64,000 nucleotides of DNA. Origin: Blastomussa wellsi (Eukaryota > Cnidaria > Anthozoa > Scleractinia > Plerogyridae). The DNA lies in contig OX393572.1 of NCBI GenBank assembly GCA_947652115.1, positions 15,576,488 through 15,640,487 on the forward strand, given 5' to 3'. The translations under genes were made by a program, and so were the position numbers. This document shows positions 12,785-25,800 of the stretch, piece after piece. The notes under the pieces were generated by a model, which was not told where the DNA came from, searched no databases, and was given only the letters and a program-made list of their open reading frames with translations. The stretch's first letter is position 1, and every line of letters starts with the position of its first letter.

Positions 12785-13215
12785 TGTTACGTCATCTTAT
12801 GCTCTTTCCTCCTCAGTTCTGTCATTTGATTACATGTAAAGCCATACATGTTGTGTCATGTGACGTCATTGCATGTCATGTTACAGCAAGTCATTCGTTT
12901 AATGTTATGTCATGCCATGTCATGCTAAGTCACGTCGTTATGTCATGCCATGTCATGCTAACTCACGTCGTTATGTCATGCCATGTCATGCTAAGTCACG
13001 TTGTTATGTCATGCCGTGCCATGCAGTCATGTCATGTCATGCCACGCTATGTCACATCATGTCTTCTCGACATGCATGTCATTCCATGTCGTGTACTATC
13101 ATGCTACGTCATGCCATGTCACGTTACGCCACGTCATTCATTTCATGTCACGCCAGGTCATGCCGTGCCATGTCACGCTAAGTCTTGTCATGTGATGTCA
13201 TGCCACGAAATGCCA
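12785..13215. repeat. Degenerate tandem array of catgtcatg units
   Basis: Dozens of short imperfect units (tcatgccatg, tcatgctaagtcacg, ttatgtcatg) run across 430 bp. Three overlapping plus-strand ORFs of 64-151 residues rich in Cys, His, Met and Ser are direct translations of the array, so no protein is annotated. Confidence 0.9.
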
Positions 13216-13450
13216 TGTGCTAACAGTGTCCTGTATTAGCTTGATTTCTCTTCTTGCTGGGATCTGCACCTTTCTCCATCAAGAGGTATGCGGGGGTGTT
13301 CTGAGGGAACAACCTTTTTTCTTAGGCTCAAACGTTTTAGGTGTAATCTGAAATAGACTACCATTCTATAAAATAGAGAGGGAAGTGAACATATATCGTT
13401 TCAGTCTTCAGAACTGAAGCAAGTTCTCATCATATTCATGTTAATTATGT

Positions 13451-13754
13451 TAGAGCGGTTTTCACTTCAGTGTCGAAAGTAATTCCGCGTTTGATTTGGT
13501 TTTGCATTACTTCGCTTAGTGATTGGTCTAAAAATAGTGCGCCACTTTTTAAACCAATCAGGAGTAAAACCATAACCAATCGTGACTCGCGCGCGCACGT
13601 TTTCCCGCGCTTTGTTGCGGCTACGTGGGCTACGTGCAATAATTACTTTGAGTTTTGATTGGTTCACTGCATGGAACGTCTCCGTCCTTTGTGATTGGCA
13701 AAAGTAATTAGTTCATGATTTTGGTTTTACGACACTCAACTGAAAGTCGCTCTA
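13451..13754. mobile_element. MITE, family A copy 2 (best preserved)
   Basis: It begins tagagcggttttca and ends gtcgctcta, giving a TAGAGCG terminal inverted repeat. The internal blocks match copy 1: gactcgcgcgcgcacgttttc, ttgattggttcactg and aaagtaattagttcatg. About 304 bp, too short to encode a transposase. Confidence 0.8.
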
Positions 13755-14549
13755 TCACTTCTGACATTTGTATTCATCAGTCGATATTCACTTCTAATTG
13801 GTTTACACTTATGATCCTCCTCAATTTCCAGTACAACAAGATTTAGCCGTCTTTTCAAAGAAAGACATTGACTGACATAACTACCTTATCAAATGTTTCA
13901 CAGCAGAAATACACTTTTCGTCCCCTGTCGGAGGAGTTTCTGTAAAGAAGATCAATACGAATAATTAAAAACCTAACACTAGTAATCCATATTTCAACAT
14001 CAGTGCTCCTGAATAATATTTTTTGCCAAATTTGCAACAGTTTCTATGGTAACAAATGTTCCTGAACATACCAGAAGGAATTGAAAGGAAATATTTTTAT
14101 GCCTCAAACTGCACGAGCAAAAATGGCTGTTTTATTCTCAATTTAGAGTATTAGAATACATTAGTACTAATTGCAGCTTCTGTTAGGCTTGGACAAAATG
14201 TATGTGATACGAAGTTTGCTTGAACGCACTAGGTTTGCCGAATATCACAAATAACACATCGCTATCCAAGGTAACCCAACTTTGCTTTCAGTCTTGTGCG
14301 CCTTATTTAACTATGTTTTTCCGTATAAATTTCTGCTGACGCAAATCTGGTTACTGATGGGTAAAATACGAGATGATAGCATTGCAGTATTTTAATATTA
14401 TTCATTAAAATGGGACTTTTAATATTTACGTTGCGTTTCCAAACACTTCAGTCGAAGTTTTGATCGTTTGCTCCTCATAGAAATATAGTTCTTGAAATGA
14501 ATTTGTCTATTGTTACTCGTAAGCGAGGAAAACGGAGTCAGTAATGAAG

Positions 14550-14970
14550 CAACTTTATTAAATTACTCGCTTGTAATGATATACCTTTTAAAATACTTTT
14601 GTGTCCAGTTACGGTTGCTAAACAGTTTTAAAATACAGATTTTGCTCAAAGTGCGAAATAATATATGTCAGTCTTCGCGAAGGAAAATGTTAAAAACCAA
14701 CATACAGTCACTTGAATTACTCGCTTGTAACACGTTTTGAGCCAGTTGCGGCCAAACAAGAAGTTTAAAATACAAATTCTACCCACAGTAAAATAATACA
14801 AATGTTGTTCGCGAAGGAAGAACTAGCTTTAATTACTTGCTTGTAATAATACACGTTTTACTGAAGATTTTTCTGTCCAATTTACACTATGTTTAAAAAA
14901 TATTTTCTGCCCACAGTACCAAATAACACACGTATAACATACCTTGAGATTTACTCTGTAGGTGATAATA
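14550..14970. repeat. Diverged tandem repeat, about 120-150 bp units
   Basis: Three degenerate units each contain tactcgcttgtaa (or ttacttgcttgtaa), then a cag/cca-ttacggttgc-like stretch, ttaaaatacaaatt and ttcgcgaagga. They start near 14560, 14714 and 14834. The repeat is AT-rich and the ORFs across it are not credible genes. Confidence 0.6.
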
Positions 14971-15584
14971 TATCTTGGGTTTTCACACAAAGAAGAAACG
15001 ACATTGACCTCAAACGCGACGGACATCGAAAACCGCACCAGCTGCATCAGTGTTTTATTGCTTCATTTGTGAGTTACGTTTAATTTTATATTTTTATCCA
15101 ATTATCTTAGGATATGACAACCACAAATACTAAATTTACACATTTTGGTTTCGCACAAAGCATGGTAAATAAAAGGATGCTGAAGAATTGAATGAGCTTC
15201 GAAAAATGAAACTTTAAAACTAATGACGTGACGAAATGAAAATTCGATTAAAACGGCTACCATCGAATGGAACAATTGAGTTTCGCAGTAATTAACTGTT
15301 TTGTTTACTTCAGTTGTTTTAAAGAAAAATATAACCCCGATTGAAATCAGTTGTGTTAATGAGGTCTATGACAATGGTGTTGATCAGTGTAATTTAGCCA
15401 TTTTAGCACCAAAACACAATTGACATAAAAACATTGGGAAACGAATTATGTGTTATTTCAGCGATTCATAAACATCGTTTGCACTTTCATGAATATTGTC
15501 ATAAAACATGCTTTTAAAATTTCAGAATTACAGAATTGACGGCCTTTATCACTATGTTTGACAATGTCAATGAATCTTTACATC

Positions 15585-15800
15585 TCAAGGAGCAACGTAA
15601 CGACATTTTGAGTTCTTTTTTGCCACGAACCAAATTCCTCTTAAAATGAAGGAACCTAAAACTAATAGTTTACGAAAAACACCAAATAGATGATAGTAAA
15701 GCAAAAAGGAACAAGGATGGGGAAGACTGAAACGGATTATAAATGACGATTTCGAAAAATATAGGCTATTTTTTTCAAACGGCACGAACCGTGACGTAGC
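15585..15800. mobile_element. MITE family B copy
   Basis: Carries the family core: ggaacctaaaactaatagtt, aaaaacaccaaatag, aaaaggaacaaggatgg, agactgaaacggattataaa and a 3' ccgtgacgtagc end. Related copies occur at 19815, 21780, 24395 and 28905 and inverted at 63209. Confidence 0.7.
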
Positions 15801-16578
15801 CCATGAATGAAGTTACCCTTGATGCTTATAAAATAGACCATATTCACGACAGCCGCCATGATGGTTTTCATTTTGTAATGCAAATTAACCACGTTGTCGA
15901 CAGGAGGTAATGCGAACATTGAAATGATGCCGGCTAAATGCATGCATGGCTATTAAAAAATTGTCAGTCTTGATAAGAAACCAGCTGAAATTTGTCGATT
16001 TAGGCTTGTTGCGCCCTCACAAATCGGGTGCACTACCATGTGAAAACAAACATGGCTGCTATCATGAATAAGCTGCTAGGGAAGGCTTTTCACCGTCGTA
16101 TTTCAGAAACTATACCTCCTACGGGCTAACGCTAGGTTTGGGATTCCGACAAGTTTCGTAAGCACAATATTGATTTTTTTTTCAAAGTAGGCTTTCCTCA
16201 AAATAATATTCACTATTTAGAACTGCAAAACGCTCTAAAATCGCTTGCCTCCAAATACCGTCTTGAGAAATCTCTTAGCAACTGCTCTAGATCTGTAGCT
16301 AAGGTATCCCCTTCATGTTTCTAATGGTTTCGATTTTCGCGATCGCGGGTCATTTGAACATTTCAACATCCCACGTTACCTTGCGGCCACACATCGCCGG
16401 CTGGATATATACCTTAATTTTATTTTCATTCCATCTGTAAACATTACCTGTTTGTGTCCATTAAAACCGCTCAAAGTCAAGATAGGATTCATACCATGAT
16501 CTTAAAAAATAAACAGAGAGCTCACACCGGGTATAAACTTAAGCCTGAAAACATATTTATTTTTCTACACCCGGCGAT

Positions 16579-17184
16579 TTAGTTGTCGTAAAAGTCTGCT
16601 GACGAATTCTGATCAAATGCAGCTCCAAGGCGTATGGATTTCTCAGTTTCAATTTTTCGTTTTTGCGCGCAGCTCAGTCGCAAATATCTACAGTTTTCGA
16701 TGTTATCAACTGGTTCTTTCTTTGCCAAGTCCATTTGTAACTGCGTTTCAGTTTGTATTTCTTTTAAATCTTTCTCGACGTTTTTGAACAATGGTGGGAA
16801 AAAATATGGAGAACGCTCAAATTGCGTCTTCTCTTCAGAAACAACCACCGACTGAGGTTTGTCCTGTATTTCGACTCTTGACTCCTCAGCAGGCTTTTCA
16901 AGTTCCTTTTCTGTGTTCCTAGAAGTTCGCCGCGACGAAAGTCTCCTTCGTTCATTTAAAACCAAATTACTCCGCAAGAAGTATTTTTTCTCCAAAGATA
17001 ACCGTTGCGTCATGTCTTGCTTCTCGCGGCGAATTTGCTTCTCCAAACTCTCAAATCGCCTCTGCTCCGCAGTAAATGAGCTGTTGAATTTCTTCTTGGT
17101 TGTGTTTTCAAGTGCTGGTAAAACAACGTCGATATCACTCCTTGAAAAACACATCTCTTCACCTTGTAAATAATTTCTATCCAT
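16579..17184 (-). CDS. Intronless ORF, 201 aa, charged coiled-coil-like protein, function unknown
   Basis: From ATG at 17184 to TAG at 16579. No domain is recognised. The N-terminus is MDRNYLQGEEMCFSRSDID. Residues about 35-100 are strongly charged and heptad-like (FTAEQRRFESLEKQIRREKQ), followed by an Arg/Ser-rich run (RRRLSSRRTSR). The C-terminal third has RSPYFFPPLFKNVEKDLKEI and ends ADFYDN. There is no signal peptide or membrane segment. It is the longest open frame between ODAD2 and DUSP10 and its composition is not repeat-like, which favours a real gene or the terminal exon of one. Upstream of the ATG the frame stays open for 18 more codons without a stop, so a 5' exon is possible. Confidence 0.5.
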   Translation of the reverse strand: MDRNYLQGEEMCFSRSDIDVVLPALENTTKKKFNSSFTAEQRRFESLEKQIRREKQDMTQRLSLEKKYFLRSNLVLNERRRLSSRRTSRNTEKELEKPAEESRVEIQDKPQSVVVSEEKTQFERSPYFFPPLFKNVEKDLKEIQTETQLQMDLAKKEPVDNIENCRYLRLSCAQKRKIETEKSIRLGAAFDQNSSADFYDN

Positions 17185-18545
17185 ATTTGACAATATTATT
17201 TTGGTAATTCCAAAACCTTTACATTTCGACGGCAACACACGAATTAAAATAAATTTATCTAATCAACAAAACATCCAGATAAAATCCATGGGAAAGGTTC
17301 GCAATTACATATACACATAAATTTAAACTTCTGTTGCTGTTTTCGCTTCTTATTTGCAGATCTCCTCCACAGTTCGTAGAGAAGGACAAAACGTAAACAT
17401 TTTTAACAGGATTCTCAATGTGGCCACGTATTTTGCATATTAATACAAGAAAATCTCATTCGACTAGTTGTCTTGGTGTTAAAAGCTCTGACACATTCAT
17501 TAAAGCCAGTTATTAAATCTCGAAAACAACTCTTCGCGTCAACGAAATTTAATCCCAATACTCCTTGTTGTCATTGCAGATGATTTATCTGTTTGCCAAG
17601 GAAGCTAAACTAGACATAAATCGAAAAGCAAGACTGACAAATCATTAATAAAACATATTTATTGCCGATTGTTTTCTTGTTTTCGGATCAAACCCAGCTG
17701 TTCTCTCTCCAATTGGCTGATGTAGCTAAGAAAATCACATCGCCAACACGAAAAACTAATTACCATTTTGCAAGAATTAATTTTCGTGCTTGGCTTGAAA
17801 TTAAAACGAGTCGCCACGATCGGAAGCGTGCTTTTACATACTTATACTTTTCAAACTTAAATTGTGTCCGACTGTTTCATAATATTTTTTTTCTACGAAT
17901 TTTTCTAGTTTAGGCTACTATTTCGCCACAGTAAGCCTACCTCCTCCTCAGGCTTTTCCAGGCGATAAAATCCGAACGCCGACTAAACCCGAGCGCGGTC
18001 GCTATCAGCATGAGCTGGGAACGAGCCCGGGGAGCTTCTCGCTTTACTATCGAGCGGGCGGCTGGGGACGAGGCAGATTTATTATTGCAAACTCGATGAT
18101 TAACGCAAGAGACAAGACGTTTGCTCAACTGATCAGATCGAATCAGTTTTAGAGAGAAACCGGAGTAGAAACCGGACTAGCAAAACCAGTAGTAGAAGAT
18201 CGCAAAGAACATATGGCAAATTACAGCTCACGGTCTTCCGTGTGTTGGATAAAACTCCACAGGGTGAAAATCGCTCATGCAGTTCAGCCGGTTGAAAAAC
18301 GGTGAAGACCTTGACCTCAGCTAAGCATTCTCTAAATTACAGCCGGATGGAGCCAATACTCGAAAAACAAAAACGAAGCGAAATTGAGACCAATTTCACG
18401 AGCTTCAAGAGTCATATGGCTGTCAACTCCTTTTGTACACGAACAATAATGCGAAAGTACGGTATTCTCCCTTCGTTGTTTCCACACTGTCCTTTCCTTT
18501 GTTAGGAACTGCTTATTTACCAGCTGCCCAGCCTTACTTTATATC

Positions 18546-18580
18546 AGAGGCTTATCACCTAGACTAGGTGATAAGCTTCT
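18546..18580. repeat. Short palindrome
   Basis: The inverted repeat gcttatcacctag / ctaggtgataagc is joined by a single A. It can form a tight hairpin. No gene lies within 1 kb except the ORF at 16579-17184. Function unknown. Confidence 0.7.
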
Positions 18581-19814
18581 GTTTATATATTATATAACCG
18601 CTTTCACATTTAAGAGTTCGCCTTCGATTTTTCATAAGATTCTCTGTCGCTTCCATAGCTCTTCAACGCATCGATTGCCAGGTATACAGGGATCCTTAGT
18701 GTACAGCAAACTGTGAACTCCACCTTGAACAAGACTTCTGTAATCATGATTCAAAACACGCGAAATACCATGCATAATTATATTGCACCATGCATAAATT
18801 ATGTTGCACCATGCTTAAATTATGTTGCATATTTCTTTATGTTAACCAATCAGGGTTGATTCTAAAAATGCCAATTGCCAAAACAGCCAATTAGAGCACG
18901 GTCCCCAGATTCTGAAGAAACAGCAAGAGCGCTTTCCATTCGACCAAAGTGGAAAGTGTAGAATTTCCGAAATGCGAACTATCCATCCGCAAATTTCGAA
19001 AATTCCAGGAGCAAAATTGAATGGAACTGGAAAATTTGGGTCTACCTTGTGAGGTTGTCCTCTTTTTCGGAAATTTTGGAAAACCGCCATACTGTATTCA
19101 GCCCAAATTCGTTCATCCGCGAATCGAGCGAGTTACACATCTTACATCTTAAAGCAACTACTGAAATAGGGTACAACCCCTCGTGTGTTTTCTTGGTTGT
19201 TTTTCCCTGCCGTGTTCTCAGAGGGAGGCAAAGAATTGTACCAACTATAATACGCGTATAGAGTCATTGTTATGCACATTAGACCTTTCGGCACGTTTCG
19301 TTACTGTTTTTCCTTGTCATACGAAAGTTATCAGCTCTCTTTTAAAACCGGCCTCATTCAGAAAGTATGACGGCATGTTTTTGTACAGTTAATTCAATAT
19401 AGTGCATGAGAAATAGCGATCCTGATACACTTTTGAAACGGAAACTTCGCCTACGTTCCCTCTACTTCTCTCAGAACGTGGTAATGTACGTTTTACGAGG
19501 GTCCTAGGAGTCAATAATTTGTATTTTGTTTTTGACTTGGCGCGCTTTGCTATCTGAATTTCAAATGCGTCGCACGCAGCAGCCGATGGGGACGTGCCGC
19601 TGGATAGGGTATGGTTTTTGACCCCTCAGTCCTGAACAGGGTATATAATTCAAGCGAGTCTGTCCTAAACAGAGTATGGATATTAAGGAGGGTATGACTT
19701 CAAGACTTGCGTCGCGTTTTAAGCGTATCCGAAATCAGAAATGTTTATCAGTATTTATTTAGCCGGTCATCAGCCAACATAAGATCATTGTCGGAACTGA
19801 ATATTTGCGCTATT

Positions 19815-20045
19815 TGTATTAAAGGGGCACAGTCACCATGAATAAAGTCAGCTTTGGCAATGTAAAAAATTGTCTTCAAATTAAAGGAAACCTTGCAATA
19901 GTTGTTTACTAAGGTAGAGAAACACCAAAGATGCACCAATAAACTAAGAAGAATCAAGGATGGCTTTGAATAAGAAAGATTGAGAAGGATTGCAATTGGC
20001 AAGTTTGAAAAATTTAGGATAAACTTTTCAAACTGGGCCATCCGT
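19815..20045. mobile_element. MITE family B copy inserted in a minisatellite
   Basis: Starts 'aaaggggcacagtcaccatg'. It contains ttgtttactaaggtag, agaaacaccaaag, aatcaaggatgg and agattgagaaggattgcaa, and ends near gggccatccgtgcccg. Minisatellite units tcctaaacag(g/a)gtatg flank both sides, which suggests insertion into a pre-existing array. Confidence 0.65.
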
Positions 20046-21779
20046 GCCCGAAATCCTTTAAAAAACGTTTTCTTTTGTCCTAAACAGGGTATGTGTTGAG
20101 GTTATTTTGGTCCTAAACAAGGTCAGGGTTTCGGACCTTCCTATACCCAAACATTGGTCAAGTACCCAGCACCCCTCCCACGGGCGTTATTATTCAGGTT
20201 TGGAGAGAGAGCAAACATATTTTCAGTCGCTTCATGGTAAGGAAACCGGGATACCCTCCGGCCTCATGGGGATAAGACTGCGAGCAATCTCTCCTTTGCT
20301 CAAAAGTCAGTAGGGGTGAACACGAAAGTAGTGAACACGAGTAACGAAGTCCTACACGAGCTACGTATCGCTCTCTTCCAAAAAGCAACTGGTAAATTTT
20401 CGCGTTTGCTCTCACTGACTAGAGCAAAAGACAGACTTCCGCAGCCAAGACAGGAAGGGGAAGATCGAAAGAGAAAATCTTCAGCCCAAAACTATTGTTT
20501 GATTGCAAAGTTGCTGGAGATAATTCAGGAAATTTAAATATTAAGTTCACTCTGTTTTATTGCAAAAATCAACACATTTCCTATCAGCTTAAGACCTATA
20601 AATTAACTTTGTTATTACAAAATATCAACCTGACATTTTCTAAACTATGGTATCGTCTGAACATGCATTTTACTTTATCTACGAACTTTATCATTATGTC
20701 GGGAAGCTAAAACTAACCAATGAGTGACATTTAACACGATAAACTTACGAAAGATTACGAGCCTCGCCGTTTACCTTCGGAAATCCCGACTCATCGTCGG
20801 ATAGTTTTTTGGATGTTCGTCGGTTTTCGGGTTTCCACGAACACAAACGTTTTCTTTTTATACTAAAAGCGGTTTAACTACATTACGCAACTATTCTCCA
20901 TTTCCACATCTCCCATAATACAGATGCCTTGTTTGCCCCGAAAATTTTTCATAACCTTTGTTTCCCATTTCTCTTGGGTATTACAGTCGTCTCAAGAGAA
21001 ACTGAAGACAATGTTTATGCAATATTTTGGGGGACAAACAAGGTATATTGTGGGATATGTGGAAATGGCGAATTATACGCGAAAAAAAAACTGTCAATGA
21101 AAAATGTCCAGCTAATTTTTGCAATAATCTGTTATGGTAGTTTAGGATTTGAAGTTTAGTTTAGTGTGAGCGAATGTTTTCTTGGTTAAGCATTAAGCGA
21201 GGATCAATAACAACGATACGAGAGTGAGGTAAGGGAACCACTGCGTGACTTATGGGTGACAGTGTAAAGGGTCATACAGTAACGCAACGCAACTTGGAAG
21301 GGTTTCTTCGATAACGCAACACTGCATCCAAGAAAAAGCTTCAACTCACGAACCTCTAAATTCTCTCAAACTCAGTCCCCTTAACCCCAACATATACCCA
21401 CACAAAACTATGTACAAGCTGGGATAAAACGGCCGCCCGATAAACCAGAACTTGGAAGTCGTCCATTAATCCCAAAGAGGGGGTCTTTAAATAGCTGCTA
21501 CTTTATTTAAAGGCTTCGAGATTTAGCAGTCTGATAAGCTCGCTAACTCTAGTTTTGCTAACAGAGTTTGGGTCACTTTTACAATGCAATAGTTCAATCA
21601 AAATATTTCGACGTACATTTCCGATTTAACCTCATAATAAATTAAGTCCCATTTCACCTTCAGATTTCTTTCCCATTTAGTAGTAAACAAGTACAAGTTT
21701 CTTAACCTTATTCTGCCCAGTTAGAAGATGTTAAAGAAAATTTCTTTGCTGAACTGGAAAAAATTGTCATGGCTTGACT

Positions 21780-21985
21780 TAAGGGGCTTAGTCACCGCAT
21801 TAGTTATCTTTGGTAATGTGTAAAATTGTCTTTAAATCGAAAGTGACTTTGAAATAATAGTTTGCCAAGGTAGAAAAACACCAAAGCGGTCACGATAAAC
21901 TCAGAAGAAACAAGGATGGCTTGAAACGAGGAAGATTGAGAAGAATTAAAAATGACAAACTTGACCTTACGTTGAACTTTTCGTG
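21780..21985. mobile_element. MITE family B copy
   Basis: Starts aaggggcttagtcaccgcat, then ttgtctttaaatcgaaag, gtagaaaaacaccaaag, aacaaggatggcttgaaac and agattgagaagaatta. It is most similar to the 19815 copy, so these two form a subfamily. Confidence 0.65.
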
Positions 21986-22899
21986 ACAGAGTTCCTTTGA
22001 GATTTTTGGTCTAAAGAAAAAGAAACCTGTAAATGAATCTGCTGATTAAAAGTATCCCCACCCTTCTTATTTGGCAACTTCATCTATATTTTTACACTGT
22101 AGTTTGTACGATTCACTCTCGGGCTATATTTATATAATTATATGCAATTTTCCATACAGCAAAAGTACACAGTACTTATCAAAACCATGGCCAAATGTAG
22201 TAAAAGCGTAAAGTCATGGTAGCTTTCTTTCCTAGTACTACTGCAACTACAGATATGAAATGAATTGAAAGATTCATCATTTGCAGGCTACGAGGAAGAT
22301 ATAGCGATCGACCCCAACGCAATCACGAAAACTGTGGCGCCGAGAGTCGTTTCAGCAAAGAGCCTACGAAGATATCCGAGGCCTTCCGAGAAGACCCGAG
22401 TTCACAAATTCGAAATGCGGCTAACTACGTCATGATATCTCGCCACGAATCGTCGGGGGAGACTATCATAACAATGTTGGGAACACGACACAACTTGTTA
22501 TGAAGAAAACTTCAACATGCGTACAGTTACGAAAAACAACTAGCTACAAAACATAACAAAATTATGACACTTTTTTCAAAATATAGGATACGCAAAATTT
22601 CATCTTTTTCACGCCTCTAAACCACTAATATTGATTAAGTTATCGTCAATGTTATATTATATTACTATATCTCTCACAATTATTAACTATGGTTGTTATT
22701 AACTATTATTGATACACTATATACAAACATACGAACGTTATGTGGAATCTGCGGGTTTTCCCTTGTTTTCAGCCCTTTCCTGGATGCCCCACGTTGAGAA
22801 GGCTAAGCCCCAAACACTGGCGTATCACACGTGTTTTCCACGCCAAAAATGCTTCAAAAGAAATTCAAACAAAACAACAGTTCATTGTGCGAATATACC

Positions 22900-25800
22900 T
22901 CAGGAACTCTCGCCGTTCCGTTTGTTTTTCTCGTACTTTAAGAGCTGCCCCATGAAGTTTAGGTTGGGTGAGATCACCGGTCTTAGTTCCTTGACGAACT
23001 TGTACGCATCCCCCAGGCAAAGGCCCTGTCGCTTCATTATATACGCTACTGTCACGGTTGCCGAGCGTGACACTCCTGCGTGACAGTGCACAAGAACACC
23101 GTAACCTCGCTCTCGGGCTTCGTCTATGGAAGAAGGACGAAAAAAGCTGTTAGAATTCTAGATTTTCGATGTGCTCTAAAGTGCAGCGTAGCACTCAGAT
23201 ACAAAGCATTATTCAAGTGACACCACACTTTAAATATCTTCACTGTTCCACGCGTTTCGGTTTCTGACAACGTACCCACGTTTACCAAAGCAATTCCCTA
23301 TCGGTTGCCATTAAAAATTATCCCATACAAAACAAACCTCAATCTGATTTTTATTCTATTCTAGTGTTTTGACATTTATTTCAAGTTGTGTTCCGGGGGT
23401 TCTCCATCCTCCATTCTGTGCACGGTCCTTTTATAGATTTTTCTAAAAACAGGAGGGAGGGGTATGGATGACTCGCTCTCACGTCCCACCCCTCCCCCGT
23501 CATTTTTGCCACTATCCGTTCTTCGCACTTGGTTTTCATACTCAACCGAGGTCGTTCAGAAAAGGTCCACAAACTGGATTAGTTCTCAGAGCTCCTTGCT
23601 TTTGGAAAAGTACTTTTTGTCCTCCTCGAGAGACTTACCAATAAACTGAATTGCTTCGTCAAAATGTTGCCCAATGTCCTCCTGATTCGAGTCGTTGATT
23701 TTAATCTGCTTGTAATGCATGTCCGATCTCTGACTGAAAAAATTCGGGCATCGGGGCGTCAGGTTAAGAATGTACCTGATTGACAACCTGTCAATCAAAG
23801 CCTCATCAGCCGCACCTTCCTCGTTGCCAAGATACAAGAAAGGTAAGATTGCCGTGACGGGAGTTCCTTGAGGTCGACCAGGGCACGAGTCACGTGTCGT
23901 CGGTGATGGCGGGAAATCAGTCGCGTTACAGATGTTTACAGGTGCATTTTCGCACAAGTTTTGGTATTCTCTACAAAACTCCTTCAGTCCACCTGTGGCA
24001 TAAAACAAATTGCTGAGTTAGTAAAAGCATGACTGAAATAATATTAATGATAATAGTCGAATGAATTAGTTAATTTATACCCCATTCACACCAAAGCTAA
24101 AATACGTTTAAAGGCTGTTTAGTTAAACATAGTTTAAATTTGTTTTCTTCATATAAGTTGCTAACTGATGTTTGTCAACTTCAAATTCAGCACAATGAAA
24201 TCACAAAATAGAGCTTACTTGAACCCGATGTAAAATTTTAATCTTTCAGTTTTCTGATGCTATCTTTCATTTTGTTAAACCTGGTTTAATTAAACATGTT
24301 TTGTTGGTGTGAATCGGGTATAAGCTGCTTTATGATCAGACACCTTCAAAAAGAGATAAGTCACAGAGCAATCGCATTAGGACCCATGTTTTTGCGACGT
24401 GCCAAATTTCCCTAAAAATGTAGGAAACGTCAAAATAATAGTTTACTAAGGAAGAAAAACACCAAAGACTTGATACTAAAACAAAAAGGAACAAGGATGA
24501 TTAAGGATGGAGAAGATTGATACAGATTACAAATAAAGAATTCAAAAATTTTGACTAATTTTTCAAAATGCACAAGCCATGAAATATTAGTGATTACCAA
24601 GCCACCTCGATTTTAGCTGTTTTTAGCCCGAATCTCGAGTTATCACCTCTCCTTACTGATTTCACACATTTCTTTTAGGGTCAGTTGTGAGAATTTGGTG
24701 TTTCACCCAGACCATATCGCCTAGTGGATGATTTTCTGTATTCTCATCACCCGTCTGCTCGAAAAAGAATTGATACTGTAAGGAGAAATGCATTGTTAAT
24801 CAGTCTAGCCTAAATTAGAACTCGAATTCGGAAATCTGCCACTTCACCGTCGAAAAAGAGAAGAACCATTTTGAAAAGCAGAAATTACTTGCCAACGAGT
24901 TAAATATTGTTTCGCAAATGACCGTCTGGCGCGCGAAAGTATCACTTTTTTGTGCAAGACTTTCGAAACAATTACACACAATAGCAAAACAAACTTTCAC
25001 TTCACAACTTTTCATACAGCTGGTGAACTGCCAAACCCGGTAGAGCTTGCTTGATCGTATCGTTCGAAACAAACTCCTAATACTGCATATAAACTGCCTA
25101 TCCAAAACGAACTATCGGTCCGCAAGATAAAAGGATCACACAGCATGATCGCAATTCGAGTTTCAACTTTGTTGCCTATCGAGTCGAAGCGGAAGTGGAA
25201 AATAAGAAAGCCATTGAAGGTCGAACACTTTGCAGCTTGACTTGGCGCGTTGACATGTAGCGGAAGTGGTCGCTCAGGGCAATTTTTACAGCAAAAGAAG
25301 CCACTGTCCTGTGGAAATTCTGCAGCGAAGGGATCGACAACCTGAAGCAACACCGTCTATTGACTGTGACCATAGCCACCTGCTAACAAAGAAGAGTGCG
25401 CTGCGGTACTGCAAGCAAGCGTGGAGTTACCCGTTAGTCGAGACCGTCGTCTTTGCAGAAGCCCGCTTCGTGTTTCACAGCAACGGGCGGTCATATTTCG
25501 CGTCTACTTTTGCAGATCTTGCAGTCGATTCGCCCACCGAAGCTTCGAATTACACAGGCTAAACATACGTAAAGAAGAAGTCTCCATTAGGTCATTGAGA
25601 AAATGAACGATGCAGGTATTACTTAATTATGACTTAACAATTACAGACTTTGTTGCTTGGCTAATTATTTCCGGGGTTACGCACTGATGATTCTCTGGCA
25701 CAACACCTGCAGTTGGCGTTTAAGAACTTGTTCAAATAACTGCAAAAGGAAGAAACCAGTTTTGCTAACAGCCTAGTATTTTTCTTTTTCTGTAAAAATG

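Larger units (their letters stand above)
17239..22899. other. Intergenic, repeat-filled
   Basis: No protein gene is seen. The stretch holds the palindrome at 18546, 'tcctaaacagggtatg'-type minisatellite pieces around 19620-19690 and 20080-20130 that flank a family-B MITE, another family-B copy at 21780-21985, and AT-rich sequence. Confidence 0.5.

Noticed and set aside
12784..13239. 151-aa and overlapping ORFs rich in Cys/His/Met
   Set aside because: They translate a degenerate catgtcatg tandem array in all frames; no domain.
25012..25562. Overlapping 67-113-aa ORFs on both strands in DUSP10 intron 1
   Set aside because: No domain, no splice-site support, mutually overlapping in opposite strands.
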